DNA of 64,000 nucleotides from Streptomyces sp. NBC_00568 (GTDB taxonomy: Bacteria > Actinomycetota > Actinomycetes > Streptomycetales > Streptomycetaceae): positions 1,364,001-1,428,000 of the forward strand of contig NZ_JAPENW010000001.1 of assembly GCF_026341855.1 (NCBI RefSeq), written 5' to 3'. The notes beneath the pieces were generated by a model. It did not search any database. It had not been told where the DNA came from and was given only the letters and a program-made list of their open reading frames with translations. The position numbers were made by a program, and so were the translations under genes. Shown in pieces: positions 32,470 to 40,744 of this stretch (position 1 is its first letter; each line of letters starts with the position of its first letter).

Positions 32470-33159
32470 TCAGCCGCCCGGGCGCACCGTCAGATCGTTG
32501 ACCTCGGCGTCCCGGGGCAGATCGAGCGCCATCAGGATGGTCGTCGCCACCGACTCGGGGTCGATCCACTTCGCCGCGTCGTACTCCTTGCCCTCCTGCT
32601 GGTGGACCTTGGCCTGCATGGGGCTGGCGGTGCGGCCGGGGTAGACGGAGGTCACCCGGACACCGTTCCCGTGCTCCTCGTGCCGCAGGGAGTCGGCGAG
32701 GGCCTTCAGCCCGTGCTTGGAGGCGGCGTAGGCGGACCAGTCGGCGTGGGCGTTCAGGCCGGCGCCGGAGTTCACGAAGACCGCGTGTCCCTGGGCCATG
32801 CGGAGCTGGGGCAGAAAGTGGCGGGTCAGCTCGGCGGGGGCGATCAGGTTGACGTTGAGCTGGTGGCGCCAGGACTTCGGGGTCAGCTCGCCGACCGGCC
32901 CGAGGTCGACCACGCCCGCGATGTGCAGCAGGGAGTCGACGCGGCCGGGGAGCGACTGGTGCGAGAACGCCCAGGAGAGCTTGTCGGGGTCCGCCAGGTC
33001 GCCGACCAGGGTCTTCGCCCCGGGGAACGCGGCGGCCAGTTCCTTGGCGCGGCCGGCGTCGCGCGCGTGGAGCACGAGTTCGTCCCCGCGCGCGTGCAGA
33101 CGGCGGGCGACGGCCGCGCCGATGCCGGAACCGGCCCCGGTGATCACATGTGTAGGCAT
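32470..33159 (-). CDS. Short-chain dehydrogenase/reductase
   Basis: About 229 residues, classical SDR: cofactor motif ITGAGSGIGAAVARRL, NNAG-equivalent LLHIAGVVD, catalytic Ser in VFVNSGAGLNA, and Tyr and Lys in WSAYAASKHGLKAL. All catalytic residues are present. DGDLADP-type VGDLADPDK after the second strand suggests NAD(P) use like the YdfG/SDR7C group. The substrate is unknown. ATG 33159 (MPTHVITGAG) is preferred; ATG 33168, three codons earlier, is possible and neither has a clear ribosome site. Confidence 0.9.
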   Translation of the reverse strand: MPTHVITGAGSGIGAAVARRLHARGDELVLHARDAGRAKELAAAFPGAKTLVGDLADPDKLSWAFSHQSLPGRVDSLLHIAGVVDLGPVGELTPKSWRHQLNVNLIAPAELTRHFLPQLRMAQGHAVFVNSGAGLNAHADWSAYAASKHGLKALADSLRHEEHGNGVRVTSVYPGRTASPMQAKVHQQEGKEYDAAKWIDPESVATTILMALDLPRDAEVNDLTVRPGG

Positions 33160-33178
33160 GGACGCCATGCTCGCATCA

Positions 33179-33267
33179 CCGGATGCCGACCCCGAACCGG
33201 ATGCCGACCCCGAACCGGTGCCGAGGCCTCACCGGGTGCCGACGCCTCACCGGGTGCCGAAGCTCTC
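33179..33267. repeat. Five ~18-bp tandem units across the LOG stop codon
   Basis: Units start at 33179, 33197, 33215, 33232 and 33250 (consensus CCGGGTGCCGACGCCTCA, with CCGGATGCCGACCCCGAA variants). The fifth lies inside the gene, the fourth ends with its stop codon (TCA at 33247-33249), so the terminal codons Gly-Thr-Arg-stop have been copied outward. Confidence 0.85.
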
Positions 33268-33786
33268 CTCCAGGTACGCCAGTGCCCCCACCGGCTCCTC
33301 GGCGAAGAACACCAGGTCGGTGAGCGGTCGCGGCAGGAAGCCTTCGGCGTCCATACGGCGGAACTGCTCCTTGAGGCCGTCGTAGAAGCCCGCCGTGTTG
33401 AGCAGGACCACGGGCTTCTCGGTCTTCCCGTGCTTCTTCAGCTCCAGGATCTCGGTCGCCTCGTCGAGGGTCCCGGTGCCGCCGACCATGACGACCACCG
33501 CGTCGGCCTTCGCCAGAAGCAGTGCCTTGCGCTCGGACAGGTCGCGGGCGACGACCATCTCGTCCGCGCCCGTACGGGCCTTGGCGGCCAGGAAGTCCAC
33601 GGAGACACCCACCAGGCGCCCGCCCGCCTCCTGCACGCCGTCGGCGACCACCTTCATCAGCCCGACGTCGGAACCTCCCCACACCAGGGTGTGGCCGCCC
33701 TTGCCGAGGAGTTCGGCGAACTCCCGTGCGGGGCGCGTGTAGCGGTCGTCGAGGTCGGCGGCGGAGAGGAAGACACAGATGTTCAT
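33247..33786 (-). CDS. LOG-family protein (TIGR00730; putative nucleotide phosphoribohydrolase)
   Basis: 179 residues, Rossmann-like fold. The family motif PGGxGTxxE appears as VGGTGTLDEATEI, and the upstream arginine/lysine region as ARDLSERKALLLAKADAVVV. Relatives cleave the ribose-5-phosphate from N6-modified AMP (cytokinin activation, or LonelyGuy). In bacteria the role is often unclear. ATG 33786; divergent from the DUF427 gene, 50 bp away. Its 3' end is part of a short tandem repeat. Confidence 0.9.
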   Translation of the reverse strand: MNICVFLSAADLDDRYTRPAREFAELLGKGGHTLVWGGSDVGLMKVVADGVQEAGGRLVGVSVDFLAAKARTGADEMVVARDLSERKALLLAKADAVVVMVGGTGTLDEATEILELKKHGKTEKPVVLLNTAGFYDGLKEQFRRMDAEGFLPRPLTDLVFFAEEPVGALAYLEESFGTR

Positions 33787-33836
33787 GCTTTCACCGTACG
33801 CGGGAACGATTCGGGGCCCGCGAGCGCTTTTCCGGT

Positions 33837-34160
33837 ATGGCTGAAGGACACACGATCACCATCGAGCAGGGCACCCAGCATGTCCGCGTCGTGCACGGCG
33901 GCCAGGTCCTGGCGGAGAGCGACCGCCCCCTGGTGCTGCGCGAGACCGGCTGTCCGGTGCGTTACTACCTCCCGCCCGAGGACGTCCGGCTGGATCTGCT
34001 GACGCCCTCCGACACCCACACGTTCTGCCCCTTCAAGGGCACCGCGTCCTACTGGTCGCGACCCGACGCGGCCGATCTCGTCTGGGCCTACCCCGACCCC
34101 AAGCCCGATGTCGCCGGGATCAAGGACCACCTCTGCTTCTACGAAGTGGACGTGTCCTGA
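33837..34160 (+). CDS. DUF427 domain protein
   Basis: 107 residues forming a single small beta domain: VRVVHGGQVLAESDRPLVLR, TGCPVRYYLPPEDVRLDLL, FCPFKGTASYWSR and VWAYPDPKPDVAGIKDHLCF are the conserved DUF427 blocks. The function of the family is not established. ATG 33837 is the start that gives the family's usual length; the longer open frame overlaps the LOG gene in antisense. No clear ribosome site. Confidence 0.9.
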   Translation: MAEGHTITIEQGTQHVRVVHGGQVLAESDRPLVLRETGCPVRYYLPPEDVRLDLLTPSDTHTFCPFKGTASYWSRPDAADLVWAYPDPKPDVAGIKDHLCFYEVDVS

Positions 34161-34224
34161 GTTCGGGGCGCACGCGGGCGTGGTGACGCGATGAGTTCCC
34201 GGTCGCCCGGCAGTCTCTACAGGC

Positions 34225-35010
34225 ATGGACAAGAAGACCATCTCGCGCGACGGGACCCCCATCGCGTACGAACGCTACGGTGACGGCCCGACGGTCGTCC
34301 TGGTCGGCGGCGCCATGTGCACGGGTGCCACGCTGGCACCCCTCGCCCAGGCCCTCTCGGACCGCTTCGGCGCCGTCACCTACGACCGGCGGGGCCGCGG
34401 CGACAGCGGCGACACCGCGCCCTTCGCGGTGGACCGCGAGGTCGAGGACATCGCGGCACTGATCGACGCCTTCGGGGGCAGCGCGGCGCTCTACGGCATC
34501 TCGTCGGGCGGCGCGCTGGCCCTGGAGGCGACGGCGAGCGGGCTGCCCGTCCGCGAAGTCGCGGTCTACGAGACGCCGTTCGCCGTCGACGAAGGGGGCG
34601 CCAAAGGCCGTGCCGAGTACACCGAGCGGCTGACCGAGCTGCTCGGCCAGGACCGGCGGGGCGACGCCGTCGAGCTGTTCATGACCCTCGTCGGCACACC
34701 CCCGGAGATGATCTCCGGAGTGCGCATGTCCCACGCCTGGCCCGGCATGGAGGCCATCGCACCGACCCTGGCGTACGACAACGCCGCGATGGGCGACAGC
34801 CGGGTGCCCCATGAGCGGCTGGCCGCCGTCACCGTCCCGGTGCTGTCGATCGCGGGCGACGCGAGCCCCGAGTGGATGCGCGCGGCGGCGCGGACCGTCG
34901 CGGAGGCGGCGCCGGACGGCTCGTACCGCACGCTGGCGGGGCAGACCCACATGGTGGACCCGCTGGTGCTCGCGCCGGTGCTGGCCGAGTTCTTCGGGAC
35001 GAAGGGCTAG
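34225..35010 (+). CDS. Alpha/beta hydrolase
   Basis: 261 residues. Alpha/beta-hydrolase landmarks: VVLVGGAMC (oxyanion region), YDRRGRGDSGD, nucleophile elbow LYGISSGGALAL (Ser), the acid in SIAGDASPEW and His in AGQTHMVDPLVLAP. Substrate unknown; resembles small esterases or non-heme perhydrolase-like proteins. No ribosome site is seen before ATG 34225, so translation may be leaderless. Ends 112 bp from the convergent mnmA. Confidence 0.88.
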   Translation: MDKKTISRDGTPIAYERYGDGPTVVLVGGAMCTGATLAPLAQALSDRFGAVTYDRRGRGDSGDTAPFAVDREVEDIAALIDAFGGSAALYGISSGGALALEATASGLPVREVAVYETPFAVDEGGAKGRAEYTERLTELLGQDRRGDAVELFMTLVGTPPEMISGVRMSHAWPGMEAIAPTLAYDNAAMGDSRVPHERLAAVTVPVLSIAGDASPEWMRAAARTVAEAAPDGSYRTLAGQTHMVDPLVLAPVLAEFFGTKG

Positions 35011-35060
35011 GGGACGCCGTTCGGATCACCCCGGTCCGCGGTGATCCGGACGACAGCCCT

Positions 35061-35124
35061 TGGCCGCCGGACCTGGTCCTGGTAGGTCCTGGTCCTGGAC
35101 GTACTGGCCGCCGGACCTGGTCCT
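35061..35124. repeat. Direct repeat at the mnmA stop codon
   Basis: TGGCCGCCGGACCTGGTCCT occurs at 35061-35080 and 35105-35124, 44 bp apart, with shorter GGTCCTGG copies between. The second copy contains part of the mnmA stop codon (CTA at 35123-35125). Confidence 0.85.
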
Positions 35125-36244
35125 AGACGTCCGCCGTCGCGCGCGTGGTCGCCGCGATCGTCGCCGAACCGACCACGCGGGTGCCCTCGTACAGCACGAT
35201 CGCCTGGCCCGGGGCCACGCCGCGGACCGGCTCGGTGAAGCGGACCTCCAGGGAGCCGTCGACCAGCTCGGCGCGCACCTCGGTCTCGCCGCCGTGGGCG
35301 CGGAGCTGGGCGGTGTAGACGCCGGGACCGGTCGGGGCCGCGCCGCACCAGCGGGGCTTGACCGCGGTCAGGGCGGACACGTCCAGGGAGGCGGCCGGGC
35401 CGACCGTCACCGTGTTGTTCACCGGCGAGATGTCGAGGACGTAGCGCGGCTTGCCGTCGGCGGCCGGGGTGCCGATGCGCAGCCCCTTGCGCTGGCCGAT
35501 CGTGAAGCCGAACGCACCCTCGTGGGAGCCGATGACCGCTCCGGCCTCGTCGACGATGTCGCCCTCCGCCTTGCCCAGGCGGTTCGCCAGGAAGCCCTGG
35601 GTGTCGCCGTCGGCGATGAAGCAGATGTCGTGCGAGTCCGGCTTCTTGGCGACGGCCAGGCCGCGGCGCTCGGCCTCGGCGCGGATCTCGTCCTTGGTGG
35701 TGACCGTGTCGCCGAGCGGGAACACCGCGTGGGCGAGCTGGCGGTCGTCCAGGACCCCGAGGACGTACGACTGGTCCTTGGCCATGTCGGAGGCGCGGTG
35801 CAGCTCGCGCGTGCCGTCCTCGCGGACGATCACCTGCGCGTAGTGGCCGGTGCAGACCGCGTCGAAGCCGAGCGCGAGCGCCTTGTCGAGCAGGGCGGCG
35901 AACTTGATCTTCTCGTTGCAGCGCAGACACGGGTTCGGGGTGCGGCCCGCCTCGTACTCGGCGATGAAGTCCTCGACCACGTCCTCGCGGAAGCGCTCGG
36001 CGAGGTCCCAGACGTAGAAGGGGATGCCGATGACGTCGGCCGCGCGGCGGGCGTCGCGCGAGTCCTCGATGGTGCAACAGCCACGCGCGCCGGTCCGGAA
36101 CGATTGCGGGTTCGCCGAGAGGGCGAGGTGCACGCCCGTCACGTCGTGCCCGGCCTCGACGGCGCGGGCGGCGGCTACGGCGGAGTCCACTCCGCCCGAC
36201 ATGGCGGCGAGGACGCGGAGGGGGCGCTGCGAGGTGTCAGTCAT
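35123..36244 (-). CDS. mnmA: tRNA-specific 2-thiouridylase
   Basis: Transfers sulfur to U34 of tRNA(Lys/Glu/Gln), an ATP-dependent reaction. 373 residues: PP-loop [15 protein letters not shown] near the N-terminus, catalytic cysteines in [14 protein letters not shown] and [13 protein letters not shown], the central [10 protein letters not shown] and [10 protein letters not shown] segments, and a C-terminal beta-barrel. ATG 36244 has a strong GGAGGGG site. A cysteine desulfurase, the usual sulfur source, is encoded at 37247-38416 on the same strand, with an amidase gene on the other strand between them. Confidence 0.97.
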   Translation of the reverse strand: MTDTSQRPLRVLAAMSGGVDSAVAAARAVEAGHDVTGVHLALSANPQSFRTGARGCCTIEDSRDARRAADVIGIPFYVWDLAERFREDVVEDFIAEYEAGRTPNPCLRCNEKIKFAALLDKALALGFDAVCTGHYAQVIVREDGTRELHRASDMAKDQSYVLGVLDDRQLAHAVFPLGDTVTTKDEIRAEAERRGLAVAKKPDSHDICFIADGDTQGFLANRLGKAEGDIVDEAGAVIGSHEGAFGFTIGQRKGLRIGTPAADGKPRYVLDISPVNNTVTVGPAASLDVSALTAVKPRWCGAAPTGPGVYTAQLRAHGGETEVRAELVDGSLEVRFTEPVRGVAPGQAIVLYEGTRVVGSATIAATTRATADV

Positions 36245-36304
36245 AACCCCTCCAGAGTACGGGGCCGCGGGAACCGGAGCCCCCGAGTATCCGTTGAAGA
36301 TCGC

Positions 36305-37000
36305 ATGGGGGAGAAAAAGGGGAAGCCACAGGGCCGTGGGTCCGGGGCGGGAGCCAAGGACGCGGACCGGCCGGTCGGGCGCCGGGTGCTGCTCATCGGC
36401 GGTGCGGCGGCCGCCGTGAGCGCCGCCGGGCTCGCCCGGGAGAAGCTGTCGCACGTGTGGTGGCGGCTGCCGGGTGTGGAGAAGTCGCGGGTCGCGGGGG
36501 CGGTGGACTTCCGCGGCGCGCAGTGGGTGGCGGCGTCGGCGGCGAACTGGCGGCGGGCCGACCGTCCCGACGACTACTCGATAGACCGGGTGGTCATCCA
36601 TGTCACCCAGGGCAGCTTCGCGAGCGCGGTGAAGGTCTTCCAGGACCCGGGGCACGGAGCGGCCGCGCACTACATCGTCCGCAAGGACGGTCATGTCACG
36701 CAGATGATCCGCGAGCTCGACGTGGCGTTCCACGCGGGGAACCGCGAGTACAACGAGCGCAGTGTCGGCATCGAGCACGAGGGCTTCGTCGATCGGGCCT
36801 CGTCGTTCACGGACGCGATGTACACGGCCTCGGCACGGCTGACGGCCGGGATATGCGGGCGCTACGACATCCCCGTCGACCGCGATCACATCATCGGACA
36901 CGTGGAAGTACCGGGCACGGATCACACGGATCCCGGACGGCTCTGGGACTGGGACCGGTATCTGCGGCTCGTACGACAGGCCCGGACGGCGTCCGCCTGA
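36305..37000 (+). CDS. Secreted N-acetylmuramoyl-L-alanine amidase (PGRP/Amidase_2)
   Basis: 231 residues. The N-terminus carries a likely Tat signal ([21 protein letters not shown]). An Amidase_2/PGRP domain follows, with zinc-ligand His residues in [11 protein letters not shown] and [10 protein letters not shown], and [16 protein letters not shown] and [10 protein letters not shown] in between. It should cut the bond between muramic acid and the stem peptide of peptidoglycan, outside the membrane. ATG 36305 sits 60 bp from the divergent mnmA start. Confidence 0.88.
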   Translation: MGEKKGKPQGRGSGAGAKDADRPVGRRVLLIGGAAAAVSAAGLAREKLSHVWWRLPGVEKSRVAGAVDFRGAQWVAASAANWRRADRPDDYSIDRVVIHVTQGSFASAVKVFQDPGHGAAAHYIVRKDGHVTQMIRELDVAFHAGNREYNERSVGIEHEGFVDRASSFTDAMYTASARLTAGICGRYDIPVDRDHIIGHVEVPGTDHTDPGRLWDWDRYLRLVRQARTASA

Positions 37001-37107
37001 CGAAGGTCCGAGGGTCCCGGGACTGAGGGCACCGGCCCGTCGGCTGCCGGGGGTCTGACGGCTGCCGGAGGTCCGAGGGACTCGGGCTTCAGGCCCCCGG
37101 CACCACG

Positions 37108-37262
37108 GGTGTCAGGCAAGGCCCGTCGGCGGTGTCATCGGCGGGTGGTGTCAGGTGAGGCCCGCCGACGGTGTCATCGGCGGGTGTCAGGCAAGGACCG
37201 TCAGCGGCGTCGGCGGCGGGTGTCAGGTGAGGCCCCTCGGCAGGTGTCAGGTGAGGCCCGCC
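37108..37262. repeat. Tandem repeat across the cysteine desulfurase stop codon
   Basis: Five copies of GGTGTCAGG(T/C)(G/A)AGGCCCG start at 37108, 37147, 37183, 37219 and 37243 (spacing 39, 36, 36 and 24 bp, all multiples of three), some with an added GGTGTCATCGGCG block. The fifth copy includes the stop codon (TCA at 37247-37249) and the last codons Gly-Leu-Thr. Confidence 0.9.
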
Positions 37263-38416
37263 GTGCGCGCCCGCTCCACCGCCGGGCCGATCACGCGCGT
37301 CACCGCCGCGACGTCCGCCTCCGTGGAGGTGTGGCCGAGCGAGAAGCGCAGGGTGCCCCGGGCGAGGTCCGGGTCGGTGCCGGTGGCGAGCAGGACATGG
37401 CTCGGCTGGGCCACGCCCGCCGTGCACGCCGAGCCGGTGGAGCACTCGATGCCCTGCGCGTCGAGCAGCAGGAGCAGCGAGTCGCCCTCACAGCCCGGGA
37501 ACGTGAAGTGCGCGTTGGCGGGCAGCCGGCCTCCCGGTGCCGGGTCGCCGCCGAGGATCACGTCGGGCACGGCCTTGCGGACGGCGTCGACCAGGACGTC
37601 GCGCAGGGCGCCGATCTCGCGGGCGAACCACTCACGCTGCTCGGCGGCCAGCCGCCCGGCGACCGCGAAGGAGGCGATCGCGGGCACGTCGAGCGTGCCG
37701 GAGCGGACATGGCGCTCCTGGCCGCCGCCGTGCAGCACGGGTACGGGGCTGTACTCGCGGCCGAGAAGCAGCGCGCCGATCCCGTAGGGACCGCCGATCT
37801 TGTGGCCGGACACCGTCATCGCGGCGAGGCCCGAGTCTGCGAAGTCGACGGGGATCTGACCGAAGGCCTGGACGGCGTCGGCGTGCAGCGGGACGCCGAA
37901 CTCGGCCGCGACATCGGCCAGTTCACGGACCGGCATGATGGTGCCGATCTCGTTGTTGGCCCACATGACGGTGGCGAGGGCGACGTCGTCGGGGTTGCGG
38001 GCGATGGCCTCGCGCAGGGCGTCGGGGTGGACGCGGCCGTACGCGTCGACGGGCAGGTACTCGACCGTGGCGCCCTCGTGCTCGCCGAGCCAGTGGACCG
38101 CGTCGAGGACGGCGTGGTGCTCGACGGGGCTCGCGAGGACACGGGTACGGGCCGGGTCGGCGTCTCTGCGGGACCAGTACAGGCCCTTCACCGCGAGGTT
38201 GTCGGCCTCGGTACCGCCGGAGGTGAAGACCACCTCGCTGGGGCGGGCGCCGAGGGCGTCCGCCAGGGTCTCACGGGCTTCCTCGACCGTCCGCCGGGCA
38301 GAGCGGCCGGCGGCGTGGAGGGAGGAGGCGTTGCCCGTGACGCTCAGTCGGGCGGTCAGAGCCTCTACCGCCTCGGGGAGCATCGGGGTGGTCGCGGCGT
38401 GATCGAGGTAAGCCAT
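37247..38416 (-). CDS. Cysteine desulfurase (NifS/IscS family)
   Basis: PLP enzyme that takes sulfur from cysteine as a persulfide for Fe-S clusters and tRNA thiolation. 389 residues: [19 protein letters not shown] at the N-terminus, the cofactor lysine in [16 protein letters not shown], and the active-site cysteine in [16 protein letters not shown]. Its position beside mnmA on the same strand argues for a tRNA 2-thiouridine role. ATG 38416; weak ribosome site. Its stop codon lies in a tandem repeat. The bulk Fe-S assembly gene (sufS) is expected elsewhere. Confidence 0.94.
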   Translation of the reverse strand: MAYLDHAATTPMLPEAVEALTARLSVTGNASSLHAAGRSARRTVEEARETLADALGARPSEVVFTSGGTEADNLAVKGLYWSRRDADPARTRVLASPVEHHAVLDAVHWLGEHEGATVEYLPVDAYGRVHPDALREAIARNPDDVALATVMWANNEIGTIMPVRELADVAAEFGVPLHADAVQAFGQIPVDFADSGLAAMTVSGHKIGGPYGIGALLLGREYSPVPVLHGGGQERHVRSGTLDVPAIASFAVAGRLAAEQREWFAREIGALRDVLVDAVRKAVPDVILGGDPAPGGRLPANAHFTFPGCEGDSLLLLLDAQGIECSTGSACTAGVAQPSHVLLATGTDPDLARGTLRFSLGHTSTEADVAAVTRVIGPAVERARTAGLT

Positions 38417-38620
38417 GGTGGGCCCGATTCTACGGGCCCGCTCTCCCCCTGCCTCGGCCCCCACCGGCGTGACGTCCCGCCCCGGCTCGCGGACGGGTTC
38501 GCGGCGCGCCTCCCGGCTCCGCGCGGGCCCTCGATCAGCGCACGGGGTGAACCCGGCCTACGCGGCACATCCGGCTCCGCCGCGCAGGCGACCGCGTCCG
38601 TGCGGTCGTCGGCTCCGGCC

Positions 38621-38959
38621 TCAGAAGCTCCAGGACACCGTGCTGTCGAACTGCATGAAGGCGACCAGGACGACCAGGTCGGCGACGCCCAGACCGAGGC
38701 CGAGGAAGGCGCGGCCGCGGCGGGCCGTGCCGCGCCACAGGGCGACGGAGGCGAGGGCGATGGCGATGGGGCCGAGGAAGACGTTCAGCACCAGGAGGCC
38801 GAGGAGGCCGAGGATGAAGGCGGCCACGGCCATGCCGTCCGCGTCCCGGACGGCGGTCCGGCGCGTGGCGCGGGCGGCCTCGGCGGGGCGGGCGGTTCCC
38901 GTGGTGCGAGCGGGTCGAGCGGTGCGATTCGTGCCGGTGGTGCGCGTGGTGAGTTCCAT
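38621..38959 (-). CDS. Small membrane protein (DUF4190-like)
   Basis: 112 residues. The first ~45 are Thr/Arg/Ala-rich, followed by ADGMAVAAFILGLLGLLVLN and GLGVADLVVLVAFMQF, two membrane helices with the pattern of DUF4190 proteins (MAVAAFILGLLG...GPIAIALA). Start ATG 38959 with a GGGAGC site. No function known. It lies downstream of the TetR-controlled small gene at 39038 and may share its promoter. Confidence 0.7.
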   Translation of the reverse strand: MELTTRTTGTNRTARPARTTGTARPAEAARATRRTAVRDADGMAVAAFILGLLGLLVLNVFLGPIAIALASVALWRGTARRGRAFLGLGLGVADLVVLVAFMQFDSTVSWSF

Positions 38960-39037
38960 GACGTGAGTCAGCTCCCAACGGTCAGTCGGTGAAGGGGTGG
39001 GACCAACGGCCGGTCGGCAATGCTGCGGGACCAACGG

Positions 39038-39205
39038 TCAGTTGGTGGAGGGGTGGCGTCGGCGGGTGTTGCGCTCACGCAGCGCGAAGACGACCAGCCA
39101 GACGCCGATGACGGCCGCCGCGACGAGGGTCACGGGCAGCGGCGCGTGCGCCACGGAGCCCATGACGACGCCGAGCAGCAGGAGTGCGGCGACGAGGAAC
39201 AGCAT
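39038..39205 (-). CDS. Very small two-helix membrane protein (55 aa)
   Basis: MLFLVAALLLLGVVMGSVAH and VTLVAAAVIGVWLVVFALRE are two membrane helices, with a basic tail RNTRRRHPSTN. ATG 39205 has a GAGAGG site 6 nt upstream. The open frame extends back through the TetR operators to 39325, which is unlikely to be translated. Divergent from the TetR gene and probably repressed by it. Confidence 0.65.
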   Translation of the reverse strand: MLFLVAALLLLGVVMGSVAHAPLPVTLVAAAVIGVWLVVFALRERNTRRRHPSTN

Positions 39206-39294
39206 GAGGTGCCTCTCGAAGAAGTCTCGTAGTCCGGTCCCGGACTGTCCGGTGCCTCGACGGTGAGGCACGGATGTTTCCGGGACTTGACGAC

Positions 39295-39328
39295 TCAGTG
39301 AACGGTTGTAGTAACAGTTGTTCACTGA
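39295..39328. promoter_or_regulatory. TetR operator pair in the divergent promoter region
   Basis: A 34-bp inverted repeat (TCAGTGAAC...GTTCACTGA). Its right half reads ACAGTTGTTCACTGA; its left half, on the minus strand, gives the related ACAACCGTTCACTGA. The same core appears again at 39370-39385. Confidence 0.6.
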
Positions 39329-39369
39329 CTTCTGAGTCTAGCGCGTCCGACGGCTTTAAAATTCCAGAG

Positions 39370-39385
39370 AACAGTTGTTAACTGC
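39370..39385. promoter_or_regulatory. Second TetR operator copy, just before the TetR start
   Basis: AACAGTTGTTAACTGC shares ACAGTTGTTnACTG with the site at 39313-39328 and is itself palindromic (CAGTTGTTAACTG, 39372-39384). It ends 6 bp before the TetR start codon, so binding would block the regulator's own transcription. Confidence 0.6.
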
Positions 39386-39390
39386 ATGGC

Positions 39391-40017
39391 ATGAGTCACA
39401 CTCTCGGCATCCGCCAGGCGCAGAAGCAGAAGACCCGACAGGCGCTGCTGGACGCCGCGTTGACGCTTCTGGAGGACCAGAGCCTGAGCAGCCTGGGTCT
39501 GCGCGAGGTCACCCGTGCCGTCGGAGTCGCCCCCACCGCCTTCTACCGGCACTTCCGCTCGACGGCGGATCTCGGGGTGGCCCTGGTCGAGGAGGCGCTC
39601 GGCAGCCTGCACCCGATGATCGAGGACACGGTGTCCGCGGCCGGCGACAGCGACGAACGCATCGCCCGCGCGGTGGAACTGATCGCCCATCACGTCGGGA
39701 CGCACCCGGCGCACGTCCGCTTCATCGCACGCGAGCGGCACGGCGGGGTCCAGCCGGTGCGGGACGCGATCCGCGAGCAACTGGCCCGGTTCGCCGAGGA
39801 AGTGAAGGACGCGCTGGCCGAGCACCCCGAGTCGCTGGGGTGGAACGACGACGATCTGCTGATGCTCGCGGGGCTGTACGTCGACCACATGCTGATGGCG
39901 GCCTCGGCGTTCCTGGAGGCGCTGGACGGCTCCGAGGCGGAGCGCGAGCGGGTGGCCCGGGTGGCGAGCCGTCAGATGCGGCTGATCAGCATCGGCCGCC
40001 GTCACTGGCTCGGCTGA
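39391..40017 (+). CDS. TetR-family transcriptional regulator
   Basis: 208 residues. N-terminal HTH: KTRQALLDAALTLLEDQ, LREVTRAVGVAPTAFYRHF (recognition helix). The C-terminal ligand domain (GTHPAHVRFIARERHGG, LLMLAGLYVDHMLMAAS) resembles regulators of fatty acid or membrane lipid genes (FabR type), which is only a loose resemblance. ATG 39391 has no ribosome site; TAAAAT at 39357-39362 could be a -10 box. The three related operator motifs in the divergent region argue for autorepression and control of the small membrane-protein genes at 38621-39205. Confidence 0.9.
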   Translation: MSHTLGIRQAQKQKTRQALLDAALTLLEDQSLSSLGLREVTRAVGVAPTAFYRHFRSTADLGVALVEEALGSLHPMIEDTVSAAGDSDERIARAVELIAHHVGTHPAHVRFIARERHGGVQPVRDAIREQLARFAEEVKDALAEHPESLGWNDDDLLMLAGLYVDHMLMAASAFLEALDGSEAERERVARVASRQMRLISIGRRHWLG

Positions 40018-40106
40018 CCGCGACGGCCGGCCGGGGCGGCGCGACGCCGAACCGAGCCGCACCGCCTCGCCTCTCCCGGCCCCACCACCCCGGCGACCGC
40101 CACCCG

Positions 40107-40241
40107 AAGGCCGGACTCCCGAGGCCCGGACCCCCGAGGCCCGGACCCCCAAAAGCCGGACGCCCAAAGGCCAGCCTCCCGAAGGCCGGACTCCCGAACG
40201 CCAGCCTCCCAAAAGCCGGACTCTCAAAGGCCGGACTCCCG
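40107..40241. repeat. Nine tandem copies of a 15-bp unit
   Basis: An exact 15-bp period from 40107 to 40241; unit consensus AAGGCCGGACTCCCG with AGGCCCGGACCCCCG and AACGCCAGCCTCCCA variants. The array ends 5 bp from the stop codon of the lipoprotein gene at 40247. It fills most of the 229-bp gap between that gene and the TetR gene; nothing else is seen there. Confidence 0.95.
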
Positions 40242-40246
40242 ATGCG

Positions 40247-40609
40247 TCAGCCCTGCGCGGGCGACTGCCCCTGCTCCTGTCCCATCTGGCCGCCGCCGGG
40301 ACCGCCGCAGCCGCCCTGGCCGCCGTCCATGCCGCCGCCGGGAGCGCCGCTCGGCATGCCCGAGCGGTTGCCGGAGGGCGCCTTCCCGGTGGGCATGCCC
40401 GACGGGGCGCCGGAACGCGAGGGCATGCCCGAGGGCGCGCCGCTCGGGCGCCCGGAGGCACCGCCCGGCATCCCGGAGGGACGCGTGCAGTTCTGGCCGT
40501 CGGAGGTCTTGCTGTCCGAGGACGACGAGTCGCCGGAGCCGCAGGCCGCCAGCAGGGGCGAGAGCGCGAGGAGGGCGACAACGGGGACGAGTCGTGCACG
40601 ACGGTTCAT
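40247..40609 (-). CDS. Small Gly/Pro/Ser/Met-rich lipoprotein
   Basis: 120 residues. The signal peptide RRARLVPVVALLALSPLLAAC ends in a lipobox (LLAAC, Cys about residue 23). The mature part is low complexity: repeats of SGMPSGAPSG and a Gly-rich end with CGGPGGGQMGQEQ. ATG 40609 has a GGGAG site. No enzymatic motif; function unknown. A 15-bp DNA repeat starts directly behind the gene. Confidence 0.75.
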   Translation of the reverse strand: MNRRARLVPVVALLALSPLLAACGSGDSSSSDSKTSDGQNCTRPSGMPGGASGRPSGAPSGMPSRSGAPSGMPTGKAPSGNRSGMPSGAPGGGMDGGQGGCGGPGGGQMGQEQGQSPAQG

Positions 40610-40744
40610 GGGGCAACTCCCGGTCAGGTCACGTGAACCGGCTGAGGAAAGCCGGACGAGCGGGGGCCAGAGCACCAGATCCACGTAGGGCCGCGCTGTG
40701 CCGCAGCTGTGCTTCGCTGTGCGGCGCCCTTCCGCGCGCCGGGC

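Noticed and set aside
37108..37262. Evenly spaced repeats that look like a short CRISPR array
   Set aside because: The units are tandem and degenerate, there are no unique spacers of constant length, and no cas genes are present.
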